Assembly (NCBI GenBank): GCA_029204045.2
Contig: CM055081.1
Coordinates: 7,264,568-7,328,567, forward strand
Length of the DNA stretch: 64,000 nucleotides
Direction: 5' to 3'
Source of the DNA: Tillandsia leiboldiana
Lineage: Eukaryota; Streptophyta; Magnoliopsida; Poales; Bromeliaceae
This document shows, one piece after another, positions 47,301 through 60,000 of this stretch. The notes under the pieces were generated by a model. The model saw only the letters and a program-made list of their open reading frames with translations. It searched no databases and was not told the origin of the DNA. Positions within the stretch are counted from its first letter, which is position 1. Each line of letters starts with the position of its first letter. A program made the position numbers and the translations under genes.

Positions 47301-48524
47301 TAGAAACAATATGAATTCACTAACAGAAATTGCATGCAATTTGACTAACAAAAAAGCAAACTGTACATGCATTCAATAACATACCATGTCTAGCAAATGC
47401 ATTTGTACCCATAGGAAAGAGCCAAATAACTATGTAAATGCAGATAAACTCTAGATTACGATATTCCTGGGAAGAGAAAGAGAAAAAAAAAAAAGACAAG
47501 CAAATTATACACACCACAATAGACAGAATTCTGATGTCCCCGTGATTTTTTAATGATCTGCATCTTTTGCACAAGGGTTGATGGCCTAGCAATGGCATTA
47601 CATGCTGCGGGAATAGATGGAGCACGATGGTGTCTGGTGAAACCACCTCCTATCTCTCTCAAACTTAATCCTCTGACCTGATCAGCCTTCATATGCGGCC
47701 AGCGCAAATAACCAGGCACTTTCTTTGCTCCTTTATCTTCCTTACACCTATCATCTGAAAGAGACAATATGTTCTCAGCACTCCTACATGTAAATGACAA
47801 GATGAAGGTCTGGTAGATAGTAAGAATATCAAAAATTCTGAATATAATAAATTTATAATAATATGCACGGCATACATGCGAGAAGAGAAAAGGAACCAGA
47901 TCCCAAAAGTGTAGGGACATCAGCTGCACTAGGAGGGCCGCCACCAATCATGCCATGCGGTTGAGGGGAATTGCTCAGAATCAATTGCTTCAGAAGCTTT
48001 ACCAAGTGATCTTTTGCAATGTGAGGGTACCTAGAAAGCAACAATCAAACTAAGAAATGATCTCAAAATCTACATAATTTAGGCGACCAAATAAAGGCGC
48101 ACACTAACTATTAAAAAATAAAAAATGCAACTTATCTGTAAACTGCAAATTGATATATTGGTCGATACCTCTCTACCAAATTGGCATAGGACAATGGGAG
48201 TGACGTGCCATCATCATTTTCATCTCCACTTCGAGCACCACTTCTAGAGTACCAAGCATGGTATCTTCTAGGTAAAAGTTGATGCTCCAGAAGCTCATTC
48301 CACAGTTGTCCATATGTTCTCTTACATGGGCCAGCTGATAGAAAATGCATGATCAGAAAATACACTTCCCTCAGATCAATATCTACATCACTCTCTGCAT
48401 TGAGGTCTGTCGCCATCTGTGACTTCACAGGATTGACCTTTTTGACAACCTTGTTTGGTAAATTCAGAGATCCTGTATTAACCAAAGAAGCATCACCCGG
48501 CGGTTTGTGTTTCCTGAGAGCCAT
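34489..48524 (-). CDS. WD40-bromodomain protein of the BRWD/PHIP type, 1685 aa, 23 coding exons
   Basis: Likely nuclear chromatin protein; metazoan relatives are substrate receptors for CUL4-DDB1 and bind H3K4 methylation. Coding exons, 5' to 3': 48169..48524, 47876..48030, 47515..47754, 46092..46201, 45920..45997, 45709..45815, 44553..44647, 44351..44466, 44133..44236, 43960..44037, 43735..43813, 43090..43258, 42618..42688, 41508..41588, 41357..41427, 40923..41019, 40781..40840, 39149..39203, 38399..38799, 36592..38298, 35078..35650, 34922..34980, 34489..34684. Sum 5058 nt, phases continuous. Residues 1-190: conserved N-terminal domain (DVDIDLREVYFLIMHFL, CKRTYGQLWNELL). About 245-690: WD40 repeats (ITGSDDRLVKIWS, SSSDDGTCRIWDARY, ITCSRDGSAIIWIP-like). 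About 705-1410: acidic, Ser-rich and basic, low order. 1411-1600: Tudor-like block (CQVWWRNEDGDGGSWWDGRI). About 1600-1685: bromodomain-like end. Length equals Arabidopsis At5g49430. The ATG sits 15 bp after a 3' splice site, so the 5' leader is split by an intron of roughly 1 kb. Confidence 0.93.
38321..38378. repeat. (AG)29 microsatellite filling a 100 bp intron
   Basis: On the sense (minus) strand this is (CT)29 inside the intron 38299..38398 of the BRWD-like gene, over half of that intron's length, placed before its 3' splice site. Confidence 0.92.
43879..43950. repeat. 36 bp tandem duplication in an intron
   Basis: Two units starting GAATCGTTATTACTGAAATT (43879..43914, 43915..43950), ending 9 bp from the donor site of coding exon 10 of the BRWD-like gene. 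Confidence 0.88.
47104..47255 (+). mobile_element. SINE with LINE-like 3' tail, in an intron of the BRWD-like gene
   Basis: A 13 bp target duplication AAAGATCCATTCA flanks it (47091..47103 and 47256..47268). The head has tRNA-like Pol III boxes: AGTGGCAAAGCGCTTG (A-box-like) and CAAGTTTGAAGCCTAG (B-box-like). The 3' end AATGAAGGACGCAGGTAGCA, AGCTACCATTCTCTC then A-rich, resembles the 3' end of the LINEs at 10420 and 30598. The body is about 150 bp. Confidence 0.82.
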
Positions 48525-48927
48525 AAGCAGCGTGGTACCTGGAGTTTGGCAAATGATTGCAAGGACAACGGTAAGATCAAATTTGTGATGTAAGGAACCT
48601 AGATATTAAAATATTTCACAAGGAATTGAAAAGAAAAGCGTAGCACATGACGCATTTACTGTTTCCAGACGGCGTAGGCGTATTACAACATGTAAATTAT
48701 AAAATCTGCAGCAGATATATAAGCCTATAGTCATTCAAAATGACAGCAAGTAAAAATATAACTACCCAATTGTGACTCCTGAGGCTTCCAGGAGTTAACC
48801 CACAAGACTAAAGACAGAACAATAAAACCAACAAAGGCACGTTTAATCAAAACTTATTCACATTTCTCATTCAAAGCATGGTCAAAATCAAAATGCTGAT
48901 TACAATATCTATGATTCCCACACACAC

Positions 48928-48966
48928 ACATACACACACACACACATACACACATACACACACACA
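48928..48966. repeat. (CA)n microsatellite
   Basis: Interrupted CA/TACA run in the 5'-leader intron of the BRWD-like gene. Confidence 0.85.
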
Positions 48967-49539
48967 AAATCCCTCCCAAAATATTCCTAATACATCTAGA
49001 AATAACAACTCGATTACTGAAGTTTGATATGAAATTTATATAACTGCCTCTAGATCTTCTATGCTTTCATTATAAGCAGGTAGTTTCAACACAAGGTAAC
49101 CATGCGTCGCAGAATCGCTAAAAATGTTGAAGAAACTAAAATTATATGTAACCCTAATTCCGCTTTAACTTGTTAAATAAATACAGCACAATCGTCTACA
49201 AAAATAACCGACGAGAAAAGATCTAACGCATAAGAACAGTATCATTAGAAGATGAATAAGAATGGTCTTATAGGAAAAAAAAGAAAAAAAAAAAAAAAAA
49301 AAAAAAAAACTCACAATGGATTCGGAATTTTCGATTCGCTTCAAGAAGAGCTCACCCCGATGGAAACACCCCAGCAATCTGCAGTTATCCAAACCCTAAT
49401 GACGCCCCTCTCCATGCAGCATTCCTCGCGCGGCGAAATCCCGCGGAGAAGCCCCAAATCCGACGCTTCAAATCCAAGAAACACGGATAAATCCAAAGAA
49501 ACCGAAGAAGACGCCACCAAATCGGGCGCGGAAACCCTA

Positions 49540-49830
49540 ATCGATCCGAATTAATGCGATTTCCCCTGCGCAAACGCGATGCGCGCGGATCTCCCAGTGG
49601 GGGGACGAGCGAGGAGGAGGAGGAGACGAAGGAGGGGGATGCGATTCGAGGGAGGCGTAGGGCGACCCCGATTTTCCGAGTGAGAATCGGTGATTCCGAC
49701 CCGAGTCGGAGGCGATTATTTGGTTAAAAAAAAAAAATAAAAAAAAAAATATCGCGGAGCGTCTCGTTCTTCTTCTTCTTCTTCTTCTTCGTCGTCGTCT
49801 CTCTCTCTCTCTCTCTCGGTTTCGGATTTT
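49540..49830 (-). promoter_or_regulatory. Probable first exon/core promoter zone of the BRWD-like gene
   Basis: GC-rich islands and CT-repeat tracts on the plus strand (TTC and CT repeats at 49767..49818) lie upstream of the 48524 start on the minus strand. The start of transcription is not resolvable by eye. Confidence 0.4.
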
Positions 49831-49934
49831 GGGGGAGTTTTTGATGAGTTTTTTTTTAATTTTAAAATTAGTTTTTATTTTTTATTTTTTAATTAATTTG
49901 TTGCGAACGCTTCGGGGGAGAAAAAAATGAAGGT

Positions 49935-49962
49935 GGGGGGGGGGGGGGGGGGGGGGGGGGGG
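49935..49962. repeat. G28 homopolymer
   Basis: 28 uninterrupted G on the plus strand (C on the sense strand of the BRWD-like gene), followed by GGTGGTGGTGGGGGTGG; could form a G-quadruplex. Run length is also prone to sequencing and assembly error. Confidence 0.85.
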
Positions 49963-50302
49963 TGGTGGTGGGGGTGGCGTAAAAGGCGATATGGTCACCG
50001 CCCGATCCGGTGAGAGCTTGGAGATAACGTGATAATAATGGGGCGGTTCGGATTTATTTATGAAGAACCGAACCGATCCGATCCGAACCGGACCGGACTA
50101 ACATTGTAATCTTGGAGATGAAGGTTGAGTGAATCAGTTGGTTGGTTCGGCAGGTTTTTTAATTTATTTTCTCGACCGGAGTAATTTTTTTTAGTTTTCT
50201 TTTAAAAAAAAAAAAATAGAAACATTGAAGCTACTACAACAAAAATATTTTTATAATATATAGTTGATTGTTTTAATTTAGCTTCTATTCTTGTAATACT
50301 TT

Positions 50303-50338
<36 letters not shown>

Positions 50339-50341
<3 letters not shown>

Positions 50342-50563
50342 TTTGATTACTGTGCTTGTACAAGCACCAAACAACTGATGTTTGTAAATTTTCTACCGTT
50401 AAATCTAAATCTTTGATTAATTTTATTCCTTAAATCATACTATTCTACCAACCACTCACTAAACCCAATGGGTTCATCATCATCCTAACCGCACGTTCCT
50501 ACATCTAAGAATAAAAAACTTACAAGCACAAATAATTTGGTACTTTTACAAATATAGAAACTC
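50339..50563. mobile_element. Foldback MITE family 1, copy C
   Basis: Left end GAGTTTGATTACTGTGCTTG then TACAAGCACCAA; right end mirrored GAGTTTCTATATTTGTAAAA. Shares 'accgttaaatctaa' and 'accaaccactcactaaaccc' with the other copies. (TA)n(GA)n lies on the left and (TA)n on the right. Confidence 0.8.
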
Positions 50564-50608
<45 letters not shown>

Positions 50609-53041
50609 GTAATAGAGATTATATTTTTTAACCCAGACTGAATAACTGTAAGAGATTAAGAGAATTAAGTTTACTGAAGTTAGAGTAGCTTGATTATCTT
50701 TTGGAAAGTGGGACATTACAGTCAGTATTAAAGTCAATTATCTGACCGAGTCAGAATCATATGTCGGATAGAGTGTAGCTCTCTGGCAAATGACTGTTAT
50801 GCTCTAATATAGATAACCTCCTGAAAAAACAAAATCAATACCCAAATTCAAATTCGCCCGATTATCATTTTTTATACTAATATTCAAAATCATATACGTT
50901 TAGCATCAGATAAGACCGTACAGTTCAGATTCAGGTATCCATTAACATCCTTATTTTAATCTTTTGGCAATTTAGTTATTTCTATCTCTTCAGTTTTTCT
51001 AAATTACAGCCAATGAAATCAAAATTGTTACTAAATTGCGAACCAAATCAAACCGAACCGAACCGAACTGAACCAAAACGAACCGAAGCAAAAATCGGTT
51101 CGGTTTTTTTTGCAGCGAAGGTAAGTATAAACCTTGTATCCAGTCACCTCCCTCTGTTACATACACCCCCGGATTTTCTTTTTCCAAGTTAATAGCTTCT
51201 GTATTCAGTAATTACAAATATTAAATAGTTAACTATTTAATTAACGCATGATAATAAAAAAGAGATTTTTTTAAAAAAAAAAAAAATTAACAACAGTTCG
51301 AGCTACTCGAACAGATCTTAAAGCATGGTTTGGATCATAAATAATTTTCTAATTTAATCCCATTTTAAGTGAGTATGTATATATCTTTTATAATATATAT
51401 TTTAATTAGTCAAAATATTATGGACTTGTGTGTGCACGCGCATGAAGAGGGGAGGGTGACTTTATCAAGGATAGTTTTGTAAAAAAGATAAAAGGAGAGG
51501 TGCTTTTTAAAATAAAAAGAACAAAAAAAAAGGAAAAAAAGAAAAGGAGAAAAAAAAAAAAAAAAAAAAAAACCTCTATTATTATTATCATATAATAAAA
51601 AGGGAGCTGAGCATGGTAGCCCCAAAGTGCCCAAACCCTAACATAAATATTTGAATTTATAACGGCTACAAAACCTTTCCCACCATATTACCTTCCCTCC
51701 ATTTTTCTCAGCTTATCTCCTGTGCAAGAGCAGTGGTAAGAGCCCTTCTTTGCTTTAAATCATCAATAATTAATTATGTGAAAAAACAACTAAACTTGAA
51801 ATGATTAATTAGGAATTATGAATATGTTTTATTAATTTTTGCGCATAATATATAAAACTACTATGTATAAGGTTACCTATGCTTCAAAATATTTATGAGT
51901 TTCCTTTTTTTTTTTTTTTTTTTTAGTGTTTATGCTGTGAATTTTTACTATTCATATTTGGGTTAGGTTAGGTACAAGTCCAAACGCATGTGGATTCACA
52001 ATGAGTTAGGTATGGACTTGGGCACCAAACAAAGATTAACAAACTACAACATTTATACGTGCGAGGACGAGGAAGGACGTGTTTTGTTCGCGCTACGAGC
52101 CAAATTTTGCGCAACGAATTGGTAGTTAAAAGTGGTAAAGCATGTTAATAGTGAATACGGTGGAACAAGAGCTCTTTATTTTTTACAAAGATACAGCAAT
52201 ATATACCATAATAACGTAAATGCTATTTATACATATCAGATGGGGTTATATATCTTACATCTCATCTATTTAATGGATGAAGCTTTTTTACTTATTATAT
52301 CATAAAGTAAATGATTTTGTGAGAATTCTTAATTCGGCTATAATATGTTAAGCAGTGATTAAGCTTAACAGGTGGGTTAAGTATTTTAGAATTAGAGTAC
52401 TATTTTTAGAAAGCGAGACGTTACAGTTGGTCTCATCTGAGTTAGAATTAGACAGCAGATAGAACATGGTTTCCTGACTGAATAGAGTGCAGCTCCCTCT
52501 AAGATCGGCTAAAATTAGTGAGACGAGTTGCACATCCTCATAACTTAAAAAGAGAAAAAAAAAATTAACACCCTCAAATTTTAAAAGTGCTAAATATAAA
52601 ATATAATATAATTAAATTTTTTAATCTGACTATAATATTTTAAACGATGATTAGACTCAAAAAATTAAAGAGATTAAGCGTACTAAAATAAATGACTCCC
52701 TATAAAGCAGGACATTAGGGTGTCTCACTCATCACATCATAAGGGAAATACTACCCATACACCCCATAAGGATAGGATTACTATCATTGTTGTGTTAAGA
52801 TTTTTCAAATAAATGAAGGGCATATATGCAATTATTATTATTTTTTTAATTGTCAATTTACAGTATCCAGCTAAATCCATTAATTTCCCAGGTAATTCAT
52901 GCTAGTACAGTAGTGCATGAATAGGGTGAGCTAGCCATGTACCTGCAGTATTTTTCCTGAGGATTTATTACATCCGATCTCAAACAACAAACCCTCATAA
53001 AAGTAATAATAATAAAAATAACTATTTCTAACACAAGTGTA

Positions 53042-53092
53042 ATTAATACCTGAGACCCGAATTCGAAACCTAGTTGCTTCATATTTCCTGCT
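53042..53092 (+). mobile_element. SINE scrap
   Basis: 'acctgagacccgaattcgaa' then 'acctagttgcttcatatttc' closely follows the middle of the SINE at 47104 ('caagtttgaagcctagttgc', 'ttcacatttc'). Neither a clear head nor a LINE-like tail is visible. Confidence 0.55.
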
Positions 53093-54019
53093 AAAGTAGA
53101 ACTTATTAGACGTAAAGAAGGCTAATTTGGAAGGCAACTAAAACTGTGTTTCATACATCAAAAGAAGAAAATTAGTGAATTATAAATATTCTGCTACCAA
53201 ACAAATCAGTTAAGATGTGTGGATTGATGCACTCCCATGTCCCAAACCATGAAATAATCACAAACAGAAAACAGTTCACTCCACATGTCCCAGCAAATAT
53301 TCAAACAGCTGATTCAGCCTACTACAAGAGAGCTACATTCAGGTTGGACTTGAGCATTTCCCTTTTGAATCATTTAAACAGCGAGGTGAAAACACAAGAG
53401 GAACAACTTGCGACTTTGGCGACGCATGAGCATCACATGAATTATCAAAATTATACATTACCTTACAAATTAGATAGACATAAGAAGAATTTTGGGTGAT
53501 ACAGCATTTAGGTAAAGAAATGAGATGCATGATAATTTACTCATTACAGGGAATAAACATCACAATCTGTGACGAGATTCGACACTTCACATAACCCCCC
53601 AGAGCCAGAGGATGGGAGAGAGCAAAACCATCAAATAAGTATTGCAAGATTAATTATCAACTTTGCTCATCAATTGCCAATGACCGAGGTTTTACATCGT
53701 GAGAGTATCGATGAATACAATGAAACCAAGAAGCTACTTTTGCGTATAAAAAAAAAAAAAAATCTGGTTTGCAAAAAGTTCTTACCCTCCCCTCCGCCTA
53801 ATATACCTAAAACTTTCACATTAAAATATCTATTCTACAGTCAAAAACCTAGTTCTAAAATAAATAAGTTTTGTTGTTCATGAGAAATCAAAATGAAAAT
53901 GAAAGAGCACTATGGTACCCTTTTTGACCATGTCACAGCTCTATAAATTATTCTGTAGGAAAAATTTCTGCCACCTCAAAAAATTTAGAGCACAACACAC
54001 GATGATAAATATTAGCTTG

Positions 54020-57000
54020 TTACTTTTCGGGTTCGCTCCTGAAAGCTAGCTCAAAAACCTCACTGTAAGTATCGACGAAGTTGACCTCAAGACCCTCTTT
54101 CACGTGAGGAGGCAGCTCATCATAATCTCTTCTGTTTGCAGATGGGAATATGATGGTCTTTACCCCGCTTCTCCGTGCAGCAATAGTCTTCTCTTTGACC
54201 TATTCGGAGAGAAAAAGGAGAAAACAAATATAAATAAAATTGCTCATTTGTTTGCTTTTGAATAATCAACTCATAATGTACGGCTTGTAACCCTGACACC
54301 ATGTTAAAAATGAAGTATAACAAAATAAGATTTTATTTTCCCCCCTCCAGATGAATAAGCACAAAGAAGATCAAAATTGGAGCTTGAGCTTTCCAGGGGT
54401 CAAGAGTTCATTTCACCCTACCACTAAAGCAAAAGCCTCAAACTTCAGTTTTGCCTATCGCCTGGTTTCCAAGAGCTTCTGCTTTCTAGAATTCAGAAGC
54501 TTCTCCAGAAAATTAACCCCATTGGCTCGAAGAGAGAAAATTAAAACATAAAATTTATAAAAAGAAACATACCCCACCAATTGGGAGGATTCGACCGGTC
54601 AATGTTACTTCACCAGTCATAGCAAAATCCTCCGTCACTGGTCTGTTCATGGCTAGGGACAACATTGATGTAATCATAGTGCACCCGGCGCTGGGCCCGT
54701 CCTTAGGAGTGCCCCCTGCTGGAACATGCAAGTGAAGCTTCGAGTTTGCAAAGAATTTATTTTCTGGATCTTTCTCCAGTAATATTGCCCTAGCAACAGT
54801 TTGAGCGATTTGAGCGCTCTCCTTCATTACACTTCCAAGCTGGCCTGTGAGTACAAGGGCACCTTTGTCTTCTCCTTCATCAACTTTAGTCGTCTCGATG
54901 TATAGCGTCGAGCCACCCATAGCAGTCCAAGCTAAGCCCATGACGACTCCTACTGGGGTATGGGTGTATATTCGCTCGGCCTGGAATACAGGCTTCCCTA
55001 CAAAGTCAGCTAGGGTATGAACATCAACTATGACCTTCTCAATTGTCTTGTCAACTTCAACCTCGTTTGCACTATCTGAATCTACTTTGACCTGTAAACA
55101 AGAAAGAAAGAAATTCCTGAGAGCATCGTAACTCCGTATCATGGTGCACAACATTAACTTATTGGATGAGAGTGATTACAACAAAAAATGGTTTAACTTT
55201 TTTATATTATTTACTATTCTAAAAAGTGGTGTGTGCCAGCATATGCAGATGCGGTTGTTCAGAATGTCCTGTATAAACAGCATCTGTGTGTAGCACAGGT
55301 GCTCCATAATGAGCACATAAAGTCACTCACTATCCATGCATTTTTAACAGATTTAGTTTTGCAGGACATCTTTCTTAGCTATTAAAACACTTAAATATCA
55401 AATTCAATATATAATGTTGTTGATTTATTTATTTAACTATTGGCATTTTGTCCTACATGACTTTTCATAAGAAAAAATTTTAACATGAATAATGTCACAA
55501 TGTCCTACAATGTAAATATCTGATAACTAGCAGAGAAAGTTATGTGCCATTTGTGATATAGGATTGTACAAGTACCTCTGACAGAGGGGATCGGCTTGTT
55601 GCTGCAATGCTATATGATTGAAGAACCGGCTGCGCCTCGACAGCTTCTGCAAGAGGCTCAACTGGATTCTCATTATGATTTGCTTCTTCTGGTTTTACTG
55701 TTAAGATAGTTTCATTAGTCTCTTCAGGCAAGATAGCGCCAGTTGCTTCTCCAGGCATTGTGGATGCAGCTTCTGCAGCCGGTTCAAGCAATTTCTCATC
55801 ATCACCATCCAATTTTGTCGCCAATTGTGCATCACCAGATTCTTTGGTTCCTTCTTGAATGCTGACATCTTGAGCTGGTTCATTTGTCACACCATGGCGA
55901 ACAAGTTGCAGAGCTATCTGTTCAATACCAAGGGGAAAAAAAAATGTAAAACAGAGCTGTCAATATGAAACTGCATAAGATTTCATACTCCGTATCAACG
56001 GACTGCAGACAAAAAAGCGAAAAACATCATCTAAAACACACTTTTGCGGTGCTTGTGTCAGCCCAAAAAACCATTACGCCATGAATACCGCCACTGCTAA
56101 TTTTGGTACAGTTCTTCTTCTTACTTTTAAAGAAAAAACCATTATAGAGTATCATCCTGCTCGCAAACAATTTTGCCAGAACAGGTACTGATACTTTCAT
56201 TCATTTGCAGCTGTCATCATGTATAATTGTTGTTTTCAGAACTAGTTTTTATGATAACCAACGGTCATAGTATTTGAGTTTTAATCTTTCATACCAATAG
56301 ATTGATCAGATCAGTAGTATCAACAACTACAGCAGGAAACACTTCTAAAGGGCAACTAACAATATTAGTCACAAATCTACCCTTAACCACGGCATTCTCT
56401 CACCAAGCAACAAACTAGGGAAACCAAGTTCTAGCACCAGTATTATTAAAACAACAAATTATAATACTTAAGAATGACGGAAACAGTGCATGTAAAGATA
56501 TGCAGCATATATGCAATACAAACCTTCCTGTAAATTTTTTCAATTTGCTTTTGAAGATTACGCACGCCTGCTTCTCGGCAATAATTTTCGATAAGAGCAA
56601 GGAGAGCTCCATCTGTCACTTCAACCTGTACAAATTCGTCATAGAAGTGCCGAGTTAACATCAAAATAATTAAAAGGATAATATATAACAGAAAATGTCC
56701 GTCATATAACTTAAGCTATTTTCCATCATTAATTCTACCAAATTCCTTACTTCATATGCCAGGAACCTGGCACTTTTAGTGAAGATTATCAGATCAGAGG
56801 AAGAACAAGGTAATTACAACAAGAAATCTAAAAAGCTACATTTCAAGCATTGCTCCTCACCTGCTCAGGCTTGATGCCACAAGCTTCTCGAGTAGACTTT
56901 TCCAAATAATCCCTTGCAATATGCATCTTTTCATCAGTTATATAACCAGCAATAGCGATGTTTTCCATTCTATCCATGAGAGGATTCGGAATCATCTCAA

Positions 57001-60000
57001 CAAGATTAGCTGTGCAAACAAACAGGACCTGATTTCATAGCAAAACTATAGTCAAAAGATGTTAAGATGAATGAGTAACTTGTTAAATTTACACTGCTAT
57101 ACATTTTCATGAAGTATCTGATTCTGCATGAAATAGGCATGCCTAACATAAACAAGGGGATATTTAAAATAAACAAAGGGTATTACTACCAGTAATATAC
57201 ATGACATATACTAACAGGACAATCAGGATAATGATGCCGGACAGGAATATCAAATTTACACATGTAGGTAGTTCTTAGGGATTAGGGAAAAAGAGAGATA
57301 TGAAGGAAGAAGGTTAATAGTATTTTCAAGATTTTATATTATTATCAATTACTTATTATAGTCCCTAACAGGTTATTGAGGGAAGACTGACAGAAAGGCT
57401 AAGTGATAAATGTCTTAAAATCTATGGGGTTACTTCGTCAATTCCAAAATGTCTTAAAATCTATGGGAGTTACGTTGTCAATTCCAAAATGTTACTAGTG
57501 TAAAGTGGTTTTTTTTTTTTTTTTTCCCTTTTTTACTCATACGGCTTCCTTGCATTATGGCCATAAAGTTGTTCATAACAAACTAACCAAGCATTAAGGG
57601 GAATTGGTGGCTAACCTTAGACAGGTCAATGGGAACATCAAGATAGTGATCGAGAAAATTTGCATTCTGCTCAGGATCAAGAAGCTCCAACAATGCGCTA
57701 GCCGGGTCACCATGATGTCCTGTCCCTAACTGTTACTCACAAGAAAAGCATGAAAGTGAAAAGTTCAGTAAGTTACTGACAGAAAATTAATATATTGTGA
57801 ACCATGTAAACAAACAATTATTATTGGAAAGGTCAATACCTTGTCAATCTCATCTATCAAAACCAGCGGGTTAGCAGTTCCAACAGATTTCAAGCATTGC
57901 ACCATCTTTCCTGGCATGGCACCAACATAGGTGCGGCGATGGCCCTACAGTCGAAAAGCAGAATTAATTCAAAGCACCCATGCAGTTACAGCCTGTAAAC
58001 AGAATAAAAGCCATTATTATCACAGATAAAGCAAATCCTCTCCGCACCTTGATTTCAGCAACATCAGCCAAGCCTCCCACAGAAAAACGATAGAATTTTC
58101 GATTCAAAGCACGCGCAATTGAGCGACCAATGCTGGTTTTACCAACTCCAGGAGGACCAGATAAGCATATTATTTTTCCTGTGATTAAAACAAAATTAGC
58201 TCATCAGATCACTTATCACTGAAGCAAACACCAAACTACCAATGTTATGATCTAATTGTGAATATCCAAGACATAAGGGACACAATCAACCTGACAGCGT
58301 ACGGAAGCAGAAAGGAACTTAGTAAAGTATAATCAAACCTTGTGACGTTCCTCTCAATTTTCCGACTGCTATAAACTCCAGTATTCTCTCTTTAACATCA
58401 GATAAACCATAATGGTCCTCGTCCAAAATCTTTTGAGCATGATGGACATCAAAATTCTCATCACTGTCAAGGAAAAAAAAGAGATCAAGAAAAATGTAAT
58501 TGTGCATGCTAGCATTTATCATCTAATGGACTTATAAGGAGAGTTAAACATTTAAGTACAACACCTATAATTTCCCCAGGGTAACACGGTAAGCCAATCA
58601 AGATAGTTGCGGGTTACGTTGAACTCGCTAGAACTAGCTTCTAAAAGTTGTAGCTTAACAAGCTCTTCTTCAATTACTAGCAAGATGTGAGGAGGGCATT
58701 TATCTTTCTTTTCTTCAATTCTTTCTCTAAACTTTGCTGCCAGCAACATAGGAATATAAGTAGCAACACAAATAATGAGAGAATATGTATCGCCTAACTA
58801 AACAAGTACATGTTGATGGCTGACCAGTGAGTGCTGTTTTGTCATCAGTTTCCAAACCCAGCTCCTGATAAAGAAAGCACAAATAATATACAGCACAATC
58901 TTAACAAAAATTAATCTGACAGACAATAAAACATAACCGTCTACATTTTTCTTTCCAATAAGATTTCCGCAAATAAAATGCACAGGGCAGACGGTAGAAG
59001 TTGAACTAGAACAGAAAGCCCAACATTTAGGCCTACTGTTAACAGAGTAGGTTACATGAACCAGTTTCTTCTTTTGCACTAATTTTACAGTTACACCCCA
59101 AAAAATGAATCCAATATTAATTTTAGAATTTAAAGAAATAAGATGTGAAGTACCTTCTTAATTGCTTTAAGTTGCTCATTCAACAAGTAGCGCCGCTGCT
59201 CTCCACTTATTTTCTCTTCAATTGCTTTTGCAATTGATTGCTAGCATGGAGTTCAATGGACAAAGTCATAAAAGAAGAAGAAAAACAAAAGTTGATGAAA
59301 AAGGCATAAAATGCTAAAATCAGGAATGAAGAAAGAAAAACACAGTTGCTAGCGCTACCTGCAACTTGCTGATTTCCATCTCTTTTTTCAGTAACTCTAG
59401 GGTTAGCTTTAACCGCTTGTATACCTGTTTAGGAATTCTATGTTGTTAGGCACAGTGAAACAAGGAAAGCTAACGAGCAACAAGCAGTAAAAAAGGTAAT
59501 GAGTTACAAGCATGCTTCTTACATCAAGTTCTTCAAGTACTTCCTGGCAAAGCAACTTATTTGCCCCAGAGATAGCAGCCCCAAAATCTGCTAGCCTCGG
59601 AAAATTGAAATCTCCAATGTGCTGAGTTATCAAGAAGAAAAGAGCATTAGTCCTGTCATGTAATGGAACTACTAATTGTGGCTCTTACAAACAGTTAAAT
59701 ATAAGTTCCAAAGCTAAAGAAACAAGCGAAGTATCAGCTTGAAATAACCTGAGTATACGTTTGAACATGATCTTTCCAAAGGGAACTTGTCTTCAGAACA
59801 TCCCTTAATGTTGAAATAACTTCAAATGAGGTTGCTTTTATAACATCGTCCTCCTTGTCATAAGGCTTTTCCTGCAAGCATAACAGAGAATGGAGTTATA
59901 AATGATACAAAACTACAGGAAAATCTGCAGAGAGTATTAACTATAGTCCCATAAGAAATAAAACAATCTCAAGCACTTATGAGAAACTTTCATCTTTGTT

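Larger units (their letters stand above)
49963..53560. other. Intergenic between the BRWD-like and Lon genes
   Basis: Holds MITE copy C, a few microsatellites and a SINE scrap. 51660-51770 has a TTTCTCAG-rich stretch and a GTAAGAG donor-like word, but I could not connect it to any coding exon. No gene called. Confidence 0.5.

Noticed and set aside
51660..51770. Possible promoter and first exon with a GTAAGAG donor
   Set aside because: No downstream exon or reading frame could be connected within the window.
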